The translations under genes and the position numbers were made by a program. A stretch of 64,000 nucleotides of DNA, taken from positions 62,001 through 126,000 of the forward strand of contig ONFO01000004.1 of NCBI GenBank assembly GCA_900317155.1. The letters are read 5' to 3'. Shown here one piece after another: positions 52,763 through 61,347 of this stretch (its first letter is position 1; the number at the start of each line of letters is the position of its first letter). This DNA comes from an uncultured Bacteroidales bacterium (lineage in GTDB: Bacteria > Bacteroidota > Bacteroidia > Bacteroidales > F082). Below the pieces are notes generated by a model that saw only the letters and a program-made list of their open reading frames with translations, searched no databases and was not told the origin of the DNA.

Positions 52763-53561
52763 ACTCCATAAATTCACCAAAGCCCTTGGACGCATCATCC
52801 GTCATCCTTATTTGCTCAACCTCGTTTTGCAAGACGAAGGCAGCAACAAGGAAGACGTCATCCGGAAATACGGTCTCGCTGACGGCCTACCCGTTATCGA
52901 AATCAACGAATTATTCCCTGACTTCCACGAAATCGCGAAGCCTTACGCCTATCTCTCGGGTGCCACCATGCCCATCGACATTGCCTTGCTGCGTGCCTTG
53001 GCAAAACGATATGCAGTGAAAGACTACTTCGAAATCGGCACCTGGCGCGGCGAGAGCGTAGCCAATCTGGCCGATGTCGCTGAAAAATGTGTCACCTTCA
53101 ACCTGCCGAAAGAAGACATTGTCAAGCTGACCAACAATCAATTATACGCCGACCTGCATAGCTTCTTCAGCAAGGATTTAAGCAATGTTGAACAGCTTTA
53201 CGGTGACTCCCAGACTTTTGACTTCGGCTCTCATTTTGGCAAGTACGACATGGTCTTCGTCGATGGCGACCACCATTACGAAAGCGTGAAAAAAGACACC
53301 GAGACCGCCTTCAAACTACTGAAAAGTGAACGTAGCATCATCGTTTGGCACGACTACGGCCTCGACCCCGAGACCATCCGTTGGGATGTGATGGGCGCCA
53401 TCTTGGACGGTGCTCCTGCAGAGAAGCGTAAACATATCTATCATATCTCAAATACTCTGTGTGCTGTTTATCTGCCTGAAAATTTGCCCACTCACAAGCT
53501 TGTGCCGTATGAGACACCGCATAAGTACTTTGAGATAGACATCAAAACGCATAGAATTTAA
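52755..53561 (+). CDS. Class I SAM-dependent methyltransferase (Methyltransf_24-like)
   Basis: 268 residues. The central GTWRGESVANLADV is the glycine-rich SAM-binding loop after a beta strand (YFEIG), and DMVFVDGDHHYESVKKDTE is the family's post-II motif with the acidic pair and His, followed by SIIVWHDYGLD. The family methylates sugars, phenols or other small molecules. It is placed between a flippase and a glycosyltransferase, so a sugar-modifying role in a surface glycan is likely. The start overlaps the upstream gene by eight bases. Confidence 0.82.
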   Translation: MNKLHKFTKALGRIIRHPYLLNLVLQDEGSNKEDVIRKYGLADGLPVIEINELFPDFHEIAKPYAYLSGATMPIDIALLRALAKRYAVKDYFEIGTWRGESVANLADVAEKCVTFNLPKEDIVKLTNNQLYADLHSFFSKDLSNVEQLYGDSQTFDFGSHFGKYDMVFVDGDHHYESVKKDTETAFKLLKSERSIIVWHDYGLDPETIRWDVMGAILDGAPAEKRKHIYHISNTLCAVYLPENLPTHKLVPYETPHKYFEIDIKTHRI

Positions 53562-53609
53562 TAACCAATACAGCTGCCACAGTGTGACAGACCTACAACT
53601 GAACAACCG

Positions 53610-54791
53610 ATGAACATCCTGCACCTACTGAGTTGGTTCCCCACCCCCGACGACCCCACCTTGGGCAACTTCTGCGTCCGCATGATTGACGCGTTGCCTG
53701 AGGAATGCCATTCCGTCATTCTCTCTGTCTGCGACGGCAAGGACATGACAAAATCGTTCGAGGTCAAGGAGATTCCTGGGGCGCACCACACCCATGTGCA
53801 GATATATATCCGTCCACCAAAGATTAACGCCATTCGCAAACTGAAGATGCTGCGGATGTACCAATACGGATTGAAATACATCAAAAAACGCTTTTTCAAT
53901 CCCGACTTAATACATCTGCACGTCACCTACCCTCTTGGACAAGTGGCCTTGCTATGGAAGAAGCTTTTTGGCTATAGATACGTTCTCACCGAACACTGGA
54001 CCATTTACCAGCCGCAGAACAAGGACGTTTTGGTCGGTATGCTGAAGCACAAAATCGTCAAAATCGCCAACAATGCCGAGCTCATCATGCCCGTTAGTCT
54101 TGATTTGCAGCATTGCATGGAAGGGCATGGCGTGAATAACCGTTTTCAGGTGATTTATAATTTGGTGAATACGGATATGTTTAAGCTTGGACAGCCGTGC
54201 ATAGATTCACTCCATCACACAGGCTTCAGCAGGAATGACATGCACTGCGGGAAAAAGCGAATGCTCCATATTTCAACTTTGCGCGATGAGGCCAAGAACT
54301 TCAGTGGCATCCTGCGCACTATTGAAAGATTAAGACATCAGCGCGACGATTTCGAATTGCACGTCATCCATGACTACGATGCTCCAGAATTCAAAACTTT
54401 TGTAAAAGAGCATCATCTTGAAGATTGTGTCATCTTCCACGGCAAAAAGACCTCTGCTGAGGTGGCACAAGCCTACCAAAAAGCAGACTTCTTCGTGTTG
54501 TTCTCCAACTTCGAAAACCTACCCTGCGTCATTGTGGAAGCCTTTGCCAGCGGTGTACCTGTATTGAGCACTTCCGTCGGAGGCATTGCCGAAATCCTTT
54601 CACCTGAGAGAGGCATCCTCATCACCCAAGGGAACGAAGACGCTTTGTTGCAAGGCATGATCCAAATGCTCGGCCATTCTTCAGAATACGACCGCCAAGC
54701 AATTCGCGACTATGCCATAAAAACATTTGCTGCCCAAAACATTGGACAACAAATCTTTGAGGAATACAAAAAGGTAATGGGAGAAGCTTAG
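53610..54791 (+). CDS. Glycosyltransferase family 4 with palindromic insertion
   Basis: A GT-B fold glycosyltransferase of 393 residues. The N-terminal domain opens ILHLLSWFPTPDDPTLGNF, contains YVLTEHWTIYQ, and the C-terminal nucleotide-sugar domain has RMLHISTLRDEAKNFSGILR, YQKADFFVLFSNFENLPCVIVEA and GGIAEILSPERGILI, which includes the GT4 Glu-rich EX7E-type site. Residues about 195-214 (QPCIDSL...NDMHCG) are encoded by a palindromic element and sit in the loop between domains. Its stop overlaps the stop of the convergent lpxA gene, with no terminator between. Confidence 0.9.
   Translation: MNILHLLSWFPTPDDPTLGNFCVRMIDALPEECHSVILSVCDGKDMTKSFEVKEIPGAHHTHVQIYIRPPKINAIRKLKMLRMYQYGLKYIKKRFFNPDLIHLHVTYPLGQVALLWKKLFGYRYVLTEHWTIYQPQNKDVLVGMLKHKIVKIANNAELIMPVSLDLQHCMEGHGVNNRFQVIYNLVNTDMFKLGQPCIDSLHHTGFSRNDMHCGKKRMLHISTLRDEAKNFSGILRTIERLRHQRDDFELHVIHDYDAPEFKTFVKEHHLEDCVIFHGKKTSAEVAQAYQKADFFVLFSNFENLPCVIVEAFASGVPVLSTSVGGIAEILSPERGILITQGNEDALLQGMIQMLGHSSEYDRQAIRDYAIKTFAAQNIGQQIFEEYKKVMGEA
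54192..54250 (+). repeat. In-frame palindromic element, type B (in GT4 gene)
   Basis: GTGCAT (54197-54202) pairs with ATGCAC (54240-54245). The core ATAGATTCAC...AGGAATGACAT is the same as the core of the hairpins at 5793-6032. It adds about 20 residues in frame. Confidence 0.78.
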
Positions 54792-55579
54792 TCTTCGTTC
54801 CCGACGGCATTCTTCATGATGCCTATCTTGGAACTTTCCACAAAATCCAAAATGAAATCTCGGTCTTCCGAAACAGGAAGGTTCTCGCGTATGTATTGCA
54901 CCGCCTGAGTGACGTTCATTCCGACGCTGTAAATAACACGATATACATCTTGGATGGCATTGATACGCTCTCGGGAAAATCCGCGGCGCATCAAACCGAT
55001 GGAATTGACTCCTGCATAACACACCGGGTGGCCAGTACTCGTCTTCACAAAAGGTGGGATATCCTTATTCACCATAGCGCCGCCGCAAATCATCACATGG
55101 GCACCGATACGGCTGAATTGACTTACAGCAGCCAATCCACCAAAAATAGCCCAATCATCCACCGTGATATGACCTGCGAGTGTGGCGGCATTGGCCATAA
55201 TGACATGGTCGCCAAGGTAGCAGTCATGCGCTACATGAGTGAAAGCCATCAAAAGACAGTCCCTACCCACCACGGTCTTCCCTGAAGCGGCTGTGCCTTT
55301 GTTGACTGTCGCCGACTCGCGCACCATGGTGCCATCACCGATATAGCAATAGGTGGTCTCACCTTTGTATTTCAAGTCTTGGGGAATAGCTGAGATGACT
55401 GCACCAGGAAAGATTTTGCAGTTCTTCCCAATACGGGCTCCGTCCATGATGGTAGCATTAGGTCCGATCCAAGTACCGCTACCGATCTCCACATCTTCAC
55501 CAATCCATGCAAAAGCCTCAATTTTCACGTCTTCCGCGATACGGGCATTTGGGTGAATATAGGCTAAAGGTTGGTTCAT
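54788..55579 (-). CDS. lpxA: UDP-GlcNAc acyltransferase LpxA
   Basis: The first step of lipid A assembly. 263 residues of left-handed beta-helix hexapeptide repeats (IHPNARIAEDVKIEAFAWIG, IGSGTWIGPNATIMDGARIG) with the active-site region LLMAFTHVAHDCYLGDH (catalytic His) and a C-terminal helical domain. It starts two bases after the lpxC stop in the same direction, and its stop overlaps that of the convergent glycosyltransferase. Confidence 0.96.
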   Translation of the reverse strand: MNQPLAYIHPNARIAEDVKIEAFAWIGEDVEIGSGTWIGPNATIMDGARIGKNCKIFPGAVISAIPQDLKYKGETTYCYIGDGTMVRESATVNKGTAASGKTVVGRDCLLMAFTHVAHDCYLGDHVIMANAATLAGHITVDDWAIFGGLAAVSQFSRIGAHVMICGGAMVNKDIPPFVKTSTGHPVCYAGVNSIGLMRRGFSRERINAIQDVYRVIYSVGMNVTQAVQYIRENLPVSEDRDFILDFVESSKIGIMKNAVGNED

Positions 55580-55581
55580 GT

Positions 55582-56493
55582 TTAATATAATAAGGTGTGT
55601 TTGATTTTTCTTGCAAAAGCTGTGTTGGAGAAATGGCCAGGTTTCACGGCAGTCACCTTACCCTTAATTGGACGACCAACTAAGCTTAAGTCACCAATGA
55701 CATCCAATAGCTTGTGGCGAGCCGGTTCATTGTCAAAATAAAGCTCAACATTATTCAAGATACCACATTCCTTGACCACGACCTTAGGTTTCTTGAAGAA
55801 AGCAGCAATATGGTCTAGCTCTTCTGCAGAGACGTTTCGATTAACGAACACGATAGCATTGGTCAGGTCGCCACCTTTGATGAGGTTACGGCTAATAAGC
55901 GTCTCCAACTCATGAAGAAACACAAATGTACGACAAGGTGCAATCTCGTTTTCAAAATCCTTGAGATTGTGCAATGATGCGTGTTGTTCATCAAGCACTC
56001 GGGTATTGTATTTCACCTTTACGTCAATTTGGAAAGAATCGGCAGGCTCAATTTTCAATTCGATGCCTAAGACTTCATTCTTATAGGAAATCGGTTCCTC
56101 AATAACGAGATAATTGCGAGGGGCATTTTGCTCAACGATGCCCGCCTTATGGATAGCCTCAACAAAATACTTGCCACTGCCATCCATGATAGGAGTCTCT
56201 TCCACATCGATGTCAATCAACACGTTATCGATACCCATACCACGCAAAGAAGCCAATACATGTTCAACTGTATATATTTTTACTCCGCCTTTACCAAGCG
56301 TGGTACCACGGGCGGTATCAATGACATTATCGACATCAGCTTCGATGATAGGTTGGTTCTCTAAATCAATTCTACGAAAACGAATTCCAGAATTTATGGG
56401 AGCCGGATTGAAGGTGAGGGTGCCGCACTGACGTGTGTGGAGGCCTGCTCCTTTGACACTGACTCTATTTTTGAGCGTACATTGTTTCTCCAT
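55582..56493 (-). CDS. lpxC: Stand-alone LpxC deacetylase (no FabZ fusion)
   Basis: The committed zinc-dependent step of lipid A synthesis. 303 residues from ATG 56493; a longer frame to 56538 crosses the -7 box. EKQCTLKNRVSVKGAGLH opens it, His78 in VEHVLAS and HKLLDVIGD with His260 and Asp264 form the zinc site, and KPGHFSNTAFARKIK is near the end with the acid-base His. In most Bacteroidota lpxC is fused to a FabZ dehydratase domain; here it stops just at that boundary (KIKHTLLY) and lpxA begins two bases later, so the fusion part is absent with no trace. Confidence 0.94.
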   Translation of the reverse strand: MEKQCTLKNRVSVKGAGLHTRQCGTLTFNPAPINSGIRFRRIDLENQPIIEADVDNVIDTARGTTLGKGGVKIYTVEHVLASLRGMGIDNVLIDIDVEETPIMDGSGKYFVEAIHKAGIVEQNAPRNYLVIEEPISYKNEVLGIELKIEPADSFQIDVKVKYNTRVLDEQHASLHNLKDFENEIAPCRTFVFLHELETLISRNLIKGGDLTNAIVFVNRNVSAEELDHIAAFFKKPKVVVKECGILNNVELYFDNEPARHKLLDVIGDLSLVGRPIKGKVTAVKPGHFSNTAFARKIKHTLLY

Positions 56494-56535
56494 AAAAAAA
56501 TCAAATACGTGGATATCTTTTCCACAAAAAACGTG

Positions 56536-56543
56536 CAAAGATA
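56536..56543 (-). promoter_or_regulatory. -7 box TATCTTTG for lpxC-lpxA
   Basis: An exact TAnnTTTG match 42 bases above ATG 56493, in the gap after lpxD. It shows that lpxC can be expressed apart from lpxD. Confidence 0.65.
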
Positions 56544-56585
56544 GGAATTATTCTATCATCTCCAAAAAAAAACCTCCAACAGCAT

Positions 56586-57635
56586 TCACTTTCCCTCTTT
56601 TTGGCTTCTCAAATCAGCCAATTCCTTTTCAAGTCTTTCCAATTTCCGAGCCATCTCGTCAATATGGCGGAAGCGGGCATTTGAAACTAAATACTGGCGT
56701 AAGGGCTGTATAGGCGTGCCCATAAACTCCTTATTTTCCTCCCTAATGCTACCCATGATACCGCTTTGTCCGCCAAACTTCGAACCGTCGGCGATGTTTA
56801 TATGACCAACAAAGCCGGACTGTCCGCCCACCACACAATTCTTTCCAAGATGTGTCGATCCGCTCACGCCCACTTGGGCTGCCAAAGCAGAGTTTTCGCC
56901 AACCTCAACATTATGAGCGAGATGAACCAGATTATCGAGTTTCACACCTTTATGAACGCGCGTTGAACCCATCGTGGAGCGGTCGATGGTTGTATTGGCT
57001 CCAATTTCCACGTTGTCCTCGACGACCACGTTGCCCACTTGAGGGATCTTCTCGTAATGGCCATCTGGCTGAGGCGCAAAGCCAAAACCATCGGCGCCGA
57101 GTACTGCACCAGCGTGAAGGATACAATTCTTTCCAATAACTGTATTCCTATATAATTTCACGCCTGGATAAAGCACTGTATTATCGCCAATGATGCAGCC
57201 ATCACCAATATACACTTGGGGATAAAGCTTCACATTGTTCCCGATTTTGGCGTTCTCGCCCACAAAGACAAATTCACCAAGATACAGATTCTCACCGCAT
57301 TGAGCAGACTTTGAAATAAAAGCCAAAGACGAAACGCCTTGCTTGTTTTGCGTCATTTGGTCGTAGAACGCAAGCAATTTGGCAAAGCAGGCGTAAGCAT
57401 CAGGCACACGAATCAGGGTGGCTTGAATGGGAGCCGTCGCCTCGAAATCATCGTTCACGATGACAATACTCGACTGTGTTTCATAGATATAGTGCGTGTA
57501 TTTCGGGTTCGCCAAAAAACTAATCATGCCTGGCGCACCTTCTTCGATTTTGGCCACGTTCCAGACTTCGACATTGGGATTGCCTTCCACCTTGCCTTCA
57601 AGGATTCCGGCGATTTGGGTAGCGGAAAATTTCAT
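56586..57635 (-). CDS. lpxD: UDP-3-O-acylglucosamine N-acyltransferase LpxD
   Basis: The third lipid A step. 349 residues: an N-terminal uridine-binding domain ([44 protein letters not shown]), then a long beta-helix of hexapeptide repeats ([50 protein letters not shown]) with His in LVHLAHNVE, and a C-terminal coiled segment ([18 protein letters not shown]) that forms the trimer tail. It is first of the lpxD-lpxC-lpxA set, though lpxC also has its own promoter. Confidence 0.96.
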   Translation of the reverse strand: MKFSATQIAGILEGKVEGNPNVEVWNVAKIEEGAPGMISFLANPKYTHYIYETQSSIVIVNDDFEATAPIQATLIRVPDAYACFAKLLAFYDQMTQNKQGVSSLAFISKSAQCGENLYLGEFVFVGENAKIGNNVKLYPQVYIGDGCIIGDNTVLYPGVKLYRNTVIGKNCILHAGAVLGADGFGFAPQPDGHYEKIPQVGNVVVEDNVEIGANTTIDRSTMGSTRVHKGVKLDNLVHLAHNVEVGENSALAAQVGVSGSTHLGKNCVVGGQSGFVGHINIADGSKFGGQSGIMGSIREENKEFMGTPIQPLRQYLVSNARFRHIDEMARKLERLEKELADLRSQKEGK

Positions 57636-57676
57636 TGCTCTAGTTTTTGTAACTGAACGAAAATAACTGCTGTTTA

Positions 57677-58198
57677 TTACAGCAAACGTTCAAAATCACG
57701 CTTCAAGACGGCGACGGCCTGCTCCACCATGGGATTAGGCAAAGCCACAAGGCTCTGAGCCAAGATGGACACATCCTCTTCGTCCTTCAGTTGCTCGAAA
57801 GTCGTATTGATTTGATTGACAAGTTCTTCTTTGGCATTAACGACTGCAATCCAAGTGGAATTGGAAACATACAACTGCTGGGCAAGGTTATGTTCAAACT
57901 CTTCGCGCACATTTTGCAGGAGTATGAGATGAAAGGTCCCTTTTTCCATGCCAGGGGTATAGACGCGCTTCACCAGTTGAGGCAACTGTACACGCTCAAG
58001 ATAGAGCAAAAAACGTTCATATGCCTGCACCTTGAGTGGCATGATGATTTTGAGGGCTTGCACCTTCAATTCCATTTTGCCGCTATTGCGCAGTTCAGTG
58101 TCTTTCATCTTCGACAAGCGAAGCAAAACAATCACAGCCGCGACCATCAGCAGGAGACCTGCGGACATTAAGGCTATGATAATAATCCAATTGTTCAT
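57677..58198 (-). CDS. Membrane-anchored conserved protein of unknown function
   Basis: 173 residues. One N-terminal membrane helix ([22 protein letters not shown]) is followed by about 145 residues of predicted helices with ...[24 protein letters not shown]. It matches the conserved short Bacteroidota family often annotated DUF7935 or as hypothetical, usually near lipid A or cell-division genes. It lies 41 bases upstream of lpxD in the same direction and has its own -7 box at 58218-58225. Function unknown. Confidence 0.7.
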   Translation of the reverse strand: MNNWIIIIALMSAGLLLMVAAVIVLLRLSKMKDTELRNSGKMELKVQALKIIMPLKVQAYERFLLYLERVQLPQLVKRVYTPGMEKGTFHLILLQNVREEFEHNLAQQLYVSNSTWIAVVNAKEELVNQINTTFEQLKDEEDVSILAQSLVALPNPMVEQAVAVLKRDFERLL

Positions 58199-58217
58199 TG
58201 TTCGTTATAATTTGCGG

Positions 58218-58225
58218 CAAAGATA
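58218..58225 (-). promoter_or_regulatory. -7 box TATCTTTG for membrane-anchored protein
   Basis: An exact TAnnTTTG match 19 bases upstream of ATG 58198. Confidence 0.65.
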
Positions 58226-58480
58226 AGGATAATTTTGGAATTTCAACAATTTACCATATCTGCATTTATCAAGCCTTACACGGCGGATAGTATTGTTGTT
58301 TTATAAAAGACCGTGTAAGTTCGATTTCAAAAATGACATTCGCTCGCTTAACGTGATAGGAACCGTGCTCAAAATGTCACGACTATCACGGTAGTTGCTG
58401 CCACAAATGTCACTGACATAATTAGCACCGCTTTAATAGTATAAATGGACAACCTCATCTATGGTATTGGCCAAAAAAAA
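58226..58480. other. Gene-free region with two hairpins
   Basis: No open frame of note. Two inverted repeats: CTTACACGG/CCGTGTAAG (58275-58283 and 58311-58319) and CGTGATAG/CTATCACG (58352-58359 and 58383-58390), the second able to swap pairs with ACCGTG/CACGGT. AAATGTCAC occurs twice. Nothing else is recognised. Confidence 0.45.
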
Positions 58481-58520
58481 GAAAATGCCTCTGCACAAGG
58501 TCGTGTACAGAGGCATTTTT
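58481..58520 (-). terminator. Terminator of Lcl-like gene
   Basis: On the minus strand AAAATGCCTCTG pairs with CAGAGGCATTTT and is followed by CTTTTTTTT. Confidence 0.85.
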
Positions 58521-58536
58521 ACTTGAGAACCCGGCA

Positions 58537-59172
58537 TTAGAAATTCCTAACGGCGCGAACAAATCTTCTGTCATCTTTGTTGCCGTTAAAACTATAGTCT
58601 TTATAGTGCAGCTTACCAAAAGAATCTATAAACCATGCATTGCAGATGTAGTTTTCGGTTGACGACCAATACTCCCATTCACCATTATTTGAAAAAGGTG
58701 TGCCTCCGACTGCTGAAAGACTTTCATCCACCTTGTCCAATTTAGAATAGAGACGTTTCAGCTGACCTATAGCAGGCAAATACCAACCATTTTCGAAGTC
58801 AAGAGAATCAAAAGCTGGAAACGGAAGGTCGTACCCACCCTCAATTATGGTTTTAGTGTTGGAATAACCATCTAAATCATTCAGAGCTTGTTGTCTGCTC
58901 GAGCAGTTGCGTAGTGGCGTGTCTTTGCTGTTGGGACCCCATGAATACTCGCCCAAATCCTTCAGCCCAACTGCCCAGCCATGCTGTTTTGTGGCATCCA
59001 CATAAAACACCACACCAATGGCGTTATGTTCCGAAACTACTAGATTGGCGGGACTGACGACGGCACCATCTTCGCAAAGAATGTCGCCCACATGCACCTG
59101 AGCCTTCACAAATGGCGCTGCAACAATAATTAGGAGCGCCGTCATTAAATGTTTTACCATTTTATTGCGCAT
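58537..59172 (-). CDS. Secreted Lcl/DUF1566-like protein
   Basis: 211 residues from ATG 59172 (an in-frame TTG further up is rejected). The signal peptide is KHLMTALLIIVAAPFVKAQ. The mature domain has VGDILCEDGAVVSPANL, NGWYLPAIGQLKRLYSKLDKV, YWSSTENYICNAWFIDSFG and DRRFVRAVRNF, a pattern of the DUF1566/Lcl C-type lectin-related fold found in many Bacteroidota surface proteins. No T9SS sorting domain. A -7 box TATTTTTG lies at 59235-59242. Function unknown; a small binding domain is inferred. Confidence 0.75.
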   Translation of the reverse strand: MRNKMVKHLMTALLIIVAAPFVKAQVHVGDILCEDGAVVSPANLVVSEHNAIGVVFYVDATKQHGWAVGLKDLGEYSWGPNSKDTPLRNCSSRQQALNDLDGYSNTKTIIEGGYDLPFPAFDSLDFENGWYLPAIGQLKRLYSKLDKVDESLSAVGGTPFSNNGEWEYWSSTENYICNAWFIDSFGKLHYKDYSFNGNKDDRRFVRAVRNF

Positions 59173-59234
59173 AATTTCAACTATTTTCCTTTGGCACAAG
59201 CAAATATCGCGCCAAATTCATTTCTATTTGGCGA

Positions 59235-59242
59235 CAAAAATA
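59235..59242 (-). promoter_or_regulatory. -7 box TATTTTTG for Lcl-like gene
   Basis: An exact TAnnTTTG match 62 bases upstream of ATG 59172. Confidence 0.45.
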
Positions 59243-59398
59243 GAAAAAAACATTACACAAAGCCAACAAACTAGAAAAAAAAACTAAAACCATCGCTAAT
59301 CGACCTTCCAATTACACGTTTCTTTTCGCCTCAACTGTCATTATCTACGAGAAAAGAATAAAATTCAGCATTTCTGCCGACCTTATCGAAAAAAGGCC

Positions 59399-59406
59399 TA
59401 CCTTTG
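59399..59406 (+). promoter_or_regulatory. -7 box TACCTTTG for aminotransferase
   Basis: An exact TAnnTTTG match 43 bases before ATG 59450. Confidence 0.65.
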
Positions 59407-59449
59407 CCTTTTCAATTCAACAATTATAATCAACATTTAATCATAAATC

Positions 59450-60638
59450 ATGAGCGAAATCATCCTTTCCAACAGAGTTCTGAACATGGCTGAGTCAGCT
59501 ACCTTGGCCATGACCAACAAGAGCCGTGAACTGAAAGCCCAAGGCATCGACGTCATCAGCCTGAGCATCGGCGAACCCGACTTCAACACGCCCGAATCGG
59601 CCAAGCAAGCCGGTCGACACGCACTATCCGCCCGTACCAGGCACGCCCGCATTGCGCAAGGCTATCGCCAACAAGCTGAAACGCGACAACGGCCTCGACT
59701 ACAAAGAGACTGACGTGCTGGTCTCGAACGGTGCCAAGCAGGCCATCAATAACGTGCTTTTAGCCATCGTCAACGACGGCGACGAGGTCATCATCCCCGC
59801 CCCGTTCTGGGTCTCCTACCCCGAAATGGTGAAATTGGCTGGCGGCGTGCCCGTCATCGTCAAGAGCGACATGGCCCACGACTTCAAGATCACTGCCGAG
59901 CAACTCGAAAAGGCCATCACTCCCAAGACCAAAGCCCTGCTCATCAACACGCCCTGCAACCCCAGCGGCAGCGTCTTCACCAAGGCTGAGCTGGCTGCCA
60001 TCGCAGAAGTGCTGAAGAAATATCCGAACATCATCATCATCTCCGATGAGATCTATGAGTTCATCCAATACGAGCACAAACACGAGAGCATGGGACAGTT
60101 TGAGTTCCTAAAGGACCGCCTCGTCCTCGTCAACGGCGTGGCTAAGGGTTATGCCATGACGGGTTGGCGCATCGGTTACATCGCTGCACCCCAAGCCATC
60201 GTGAAGGCCACCAACAAGATTCAAGGCCAAATCACCTCCGGCATCTGCACCATCGCACAAGCCGCTGCCGCCAAGGCCATGGAGCTCAGCCCCGAGAACT
60301 CCAAAGAGATTCAAGACATGCTGGCTGCCTTCCGTCACCGCCGCGACACCTTTGTGAAGCTGTTGAACGAGATTCCTGGTGTGAAGTGCAACACGCCTGC
60401 CGGTGCCTTCTATGTCTTCCCCGAGATGAAGTCATTCTATGGCAAGACCGATGGCGAGACTGTCATCAAGGGCAGTGACGACCTCTGCATGTGGCTGCTC
60501 TACAACGCCCATGTGGCTTGTGTGGCTGGTAATGCCTTCGGCAACGACGACTGCATCCGTCTGTCGTACGCCACCAGCGAGGACAAACTCATCGAAGCCG
60601 TGAGGCGCATTAAGGCTGCCTTGGCCAAGCTGCATTAA
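59450..60638 (+). pseudogene. Aspartate-type aminotransferase broken by a frameshift
   Basis: A class I PLP aminotransferase. The start (SNRVLNMAESATLAMTNKS, then SIGEPDFNTPESAKQA) is in one frame, and from about 59620 the gene continues in another with HYPPVPGTPALRKAIANKL, VSNGAKQAINNV, NTPCNPSGSV, VNGVAKGYAMTGWRIGY (PLP Lys in VAKGYAMTGWR) and the C-terminal domain. Between AKQA and HYPPVPG only ten bases remain where about 30 are expected, so roughly 20 are missing. Everything downstream is intact with normal codon use, which suggests a very recent event or an assembly error. If real, the enzyme is inactive. Confidence 0.85.
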
Positions 60639-60645
60639 ATAAAAG

Positions 60646-60721
60646 AATGCTGAATTATGAATGCTGAATGCTGAATGAGCTATGCCTTGTATTCATCATT
60701 CAGCATTCTACATTCAGCATT
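60646..60721. repeat. Dispersed palindrome AATGCTGAAT... (type D)
   Basis: The arms 60646-60678 and 60691-60721 match in about 27 of 31 positions around a 12-base loop. The motif (GAATGCTGAATGCTGAATG) is built of GAATGCT units. It fills the gap between the aminotransferase and the DUF4254 gene and may also act as a terminator. Confidence 0.7.
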
Positions 60722-60735
60722 AAAAACACACCCTT

Positions 60736-61347
60736 ATGATCATTCTCTCCACCGAACCTATCCTCCCTATCTTCAACCAAGCCATCGCCGATTACCACAA
60801 ATTTGACGATGTGAACCATCCATGCGAAAACCCTTACGAAAAGCTTACCATCGAATGGTACCTTTATAATAAGGTGTGGATTGACACGGTGCAGTGGCAT
60901 TTAGAAGACCTCATCCGTGACCCGAACATCGACCCTGTAGAGGCCTTGGCTTTGAAGCGCCGCATCGACAAGTCGAACCAAGACAGGACAGACATCGTGG
61001 AGATGATTGATGGCTATTATTTGCTTCTGTTCCAGCGTGTGGAGCCACAGCCTGATGCCACTCTCAACACGGAAAGCCCCGCTTGGGCAATCGACCGCCT
61101 TTCAATTTTGCAACTGAAGATATACCACATGAAGGCCGAGGTGGAACGCACCGATGTCAGTGAAGAGCACAAGGCCAAGTGCGAGGAAAAACTTCGCGTT
61201 TTGCAGGAGCAAAACACAGACCTTTGCACTGCTATCGACCAGCTGATGGAATGCTATAAAACCGGCGAGAAGGTGATGAAGGTCTACAAGCAGATGAAAA
61301 TGTACAACGACCCTGCGCTGAATCCTGTGCTTTACGGGCAGAAATGA
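60736..61347 (+). CDS. DUF4254 protein
   Basis: 203 residues, predicted mostly helical, with HPCENPYEKLTIEWYLYNKVWIDTVQWHLEDLIRDP near the start and IDKSNQDRTDIVEMID in the middle. This is the DUF4254 family of Bacteroidota, regularly found next to family 9 glycosyltransferases, as here (the GT9 ATG overlaps its end by four bases). The link implies a role in the same LPS or surface glycan step, but no activity is known. Confidence 0.85.
   Translation: MIILSTEPILPIFNQAIADYHKFDDVNHPCENPYEKLTIEWYLYNKVWIDTVQWHLEDLIRDPNIDPVEALALKRRIDKSNQDRTDIVEMIDGYYLLLFQRVEPQPDATLNTESPAWAIDRLSILQLKIYHMKAEVERTDVSEEHKAKCEEKLRVLQEQNTDLCTAIDQLMECYKTGEKVMKVYKQMKMYNDPALNPVLYGQK

Noticed and set aside
56494..56538. Longer N-terminus for lpxC
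   Set aside because: It overlaps an exact -7 box, and LpxC homologues start at EKQxTLK-like sequence.
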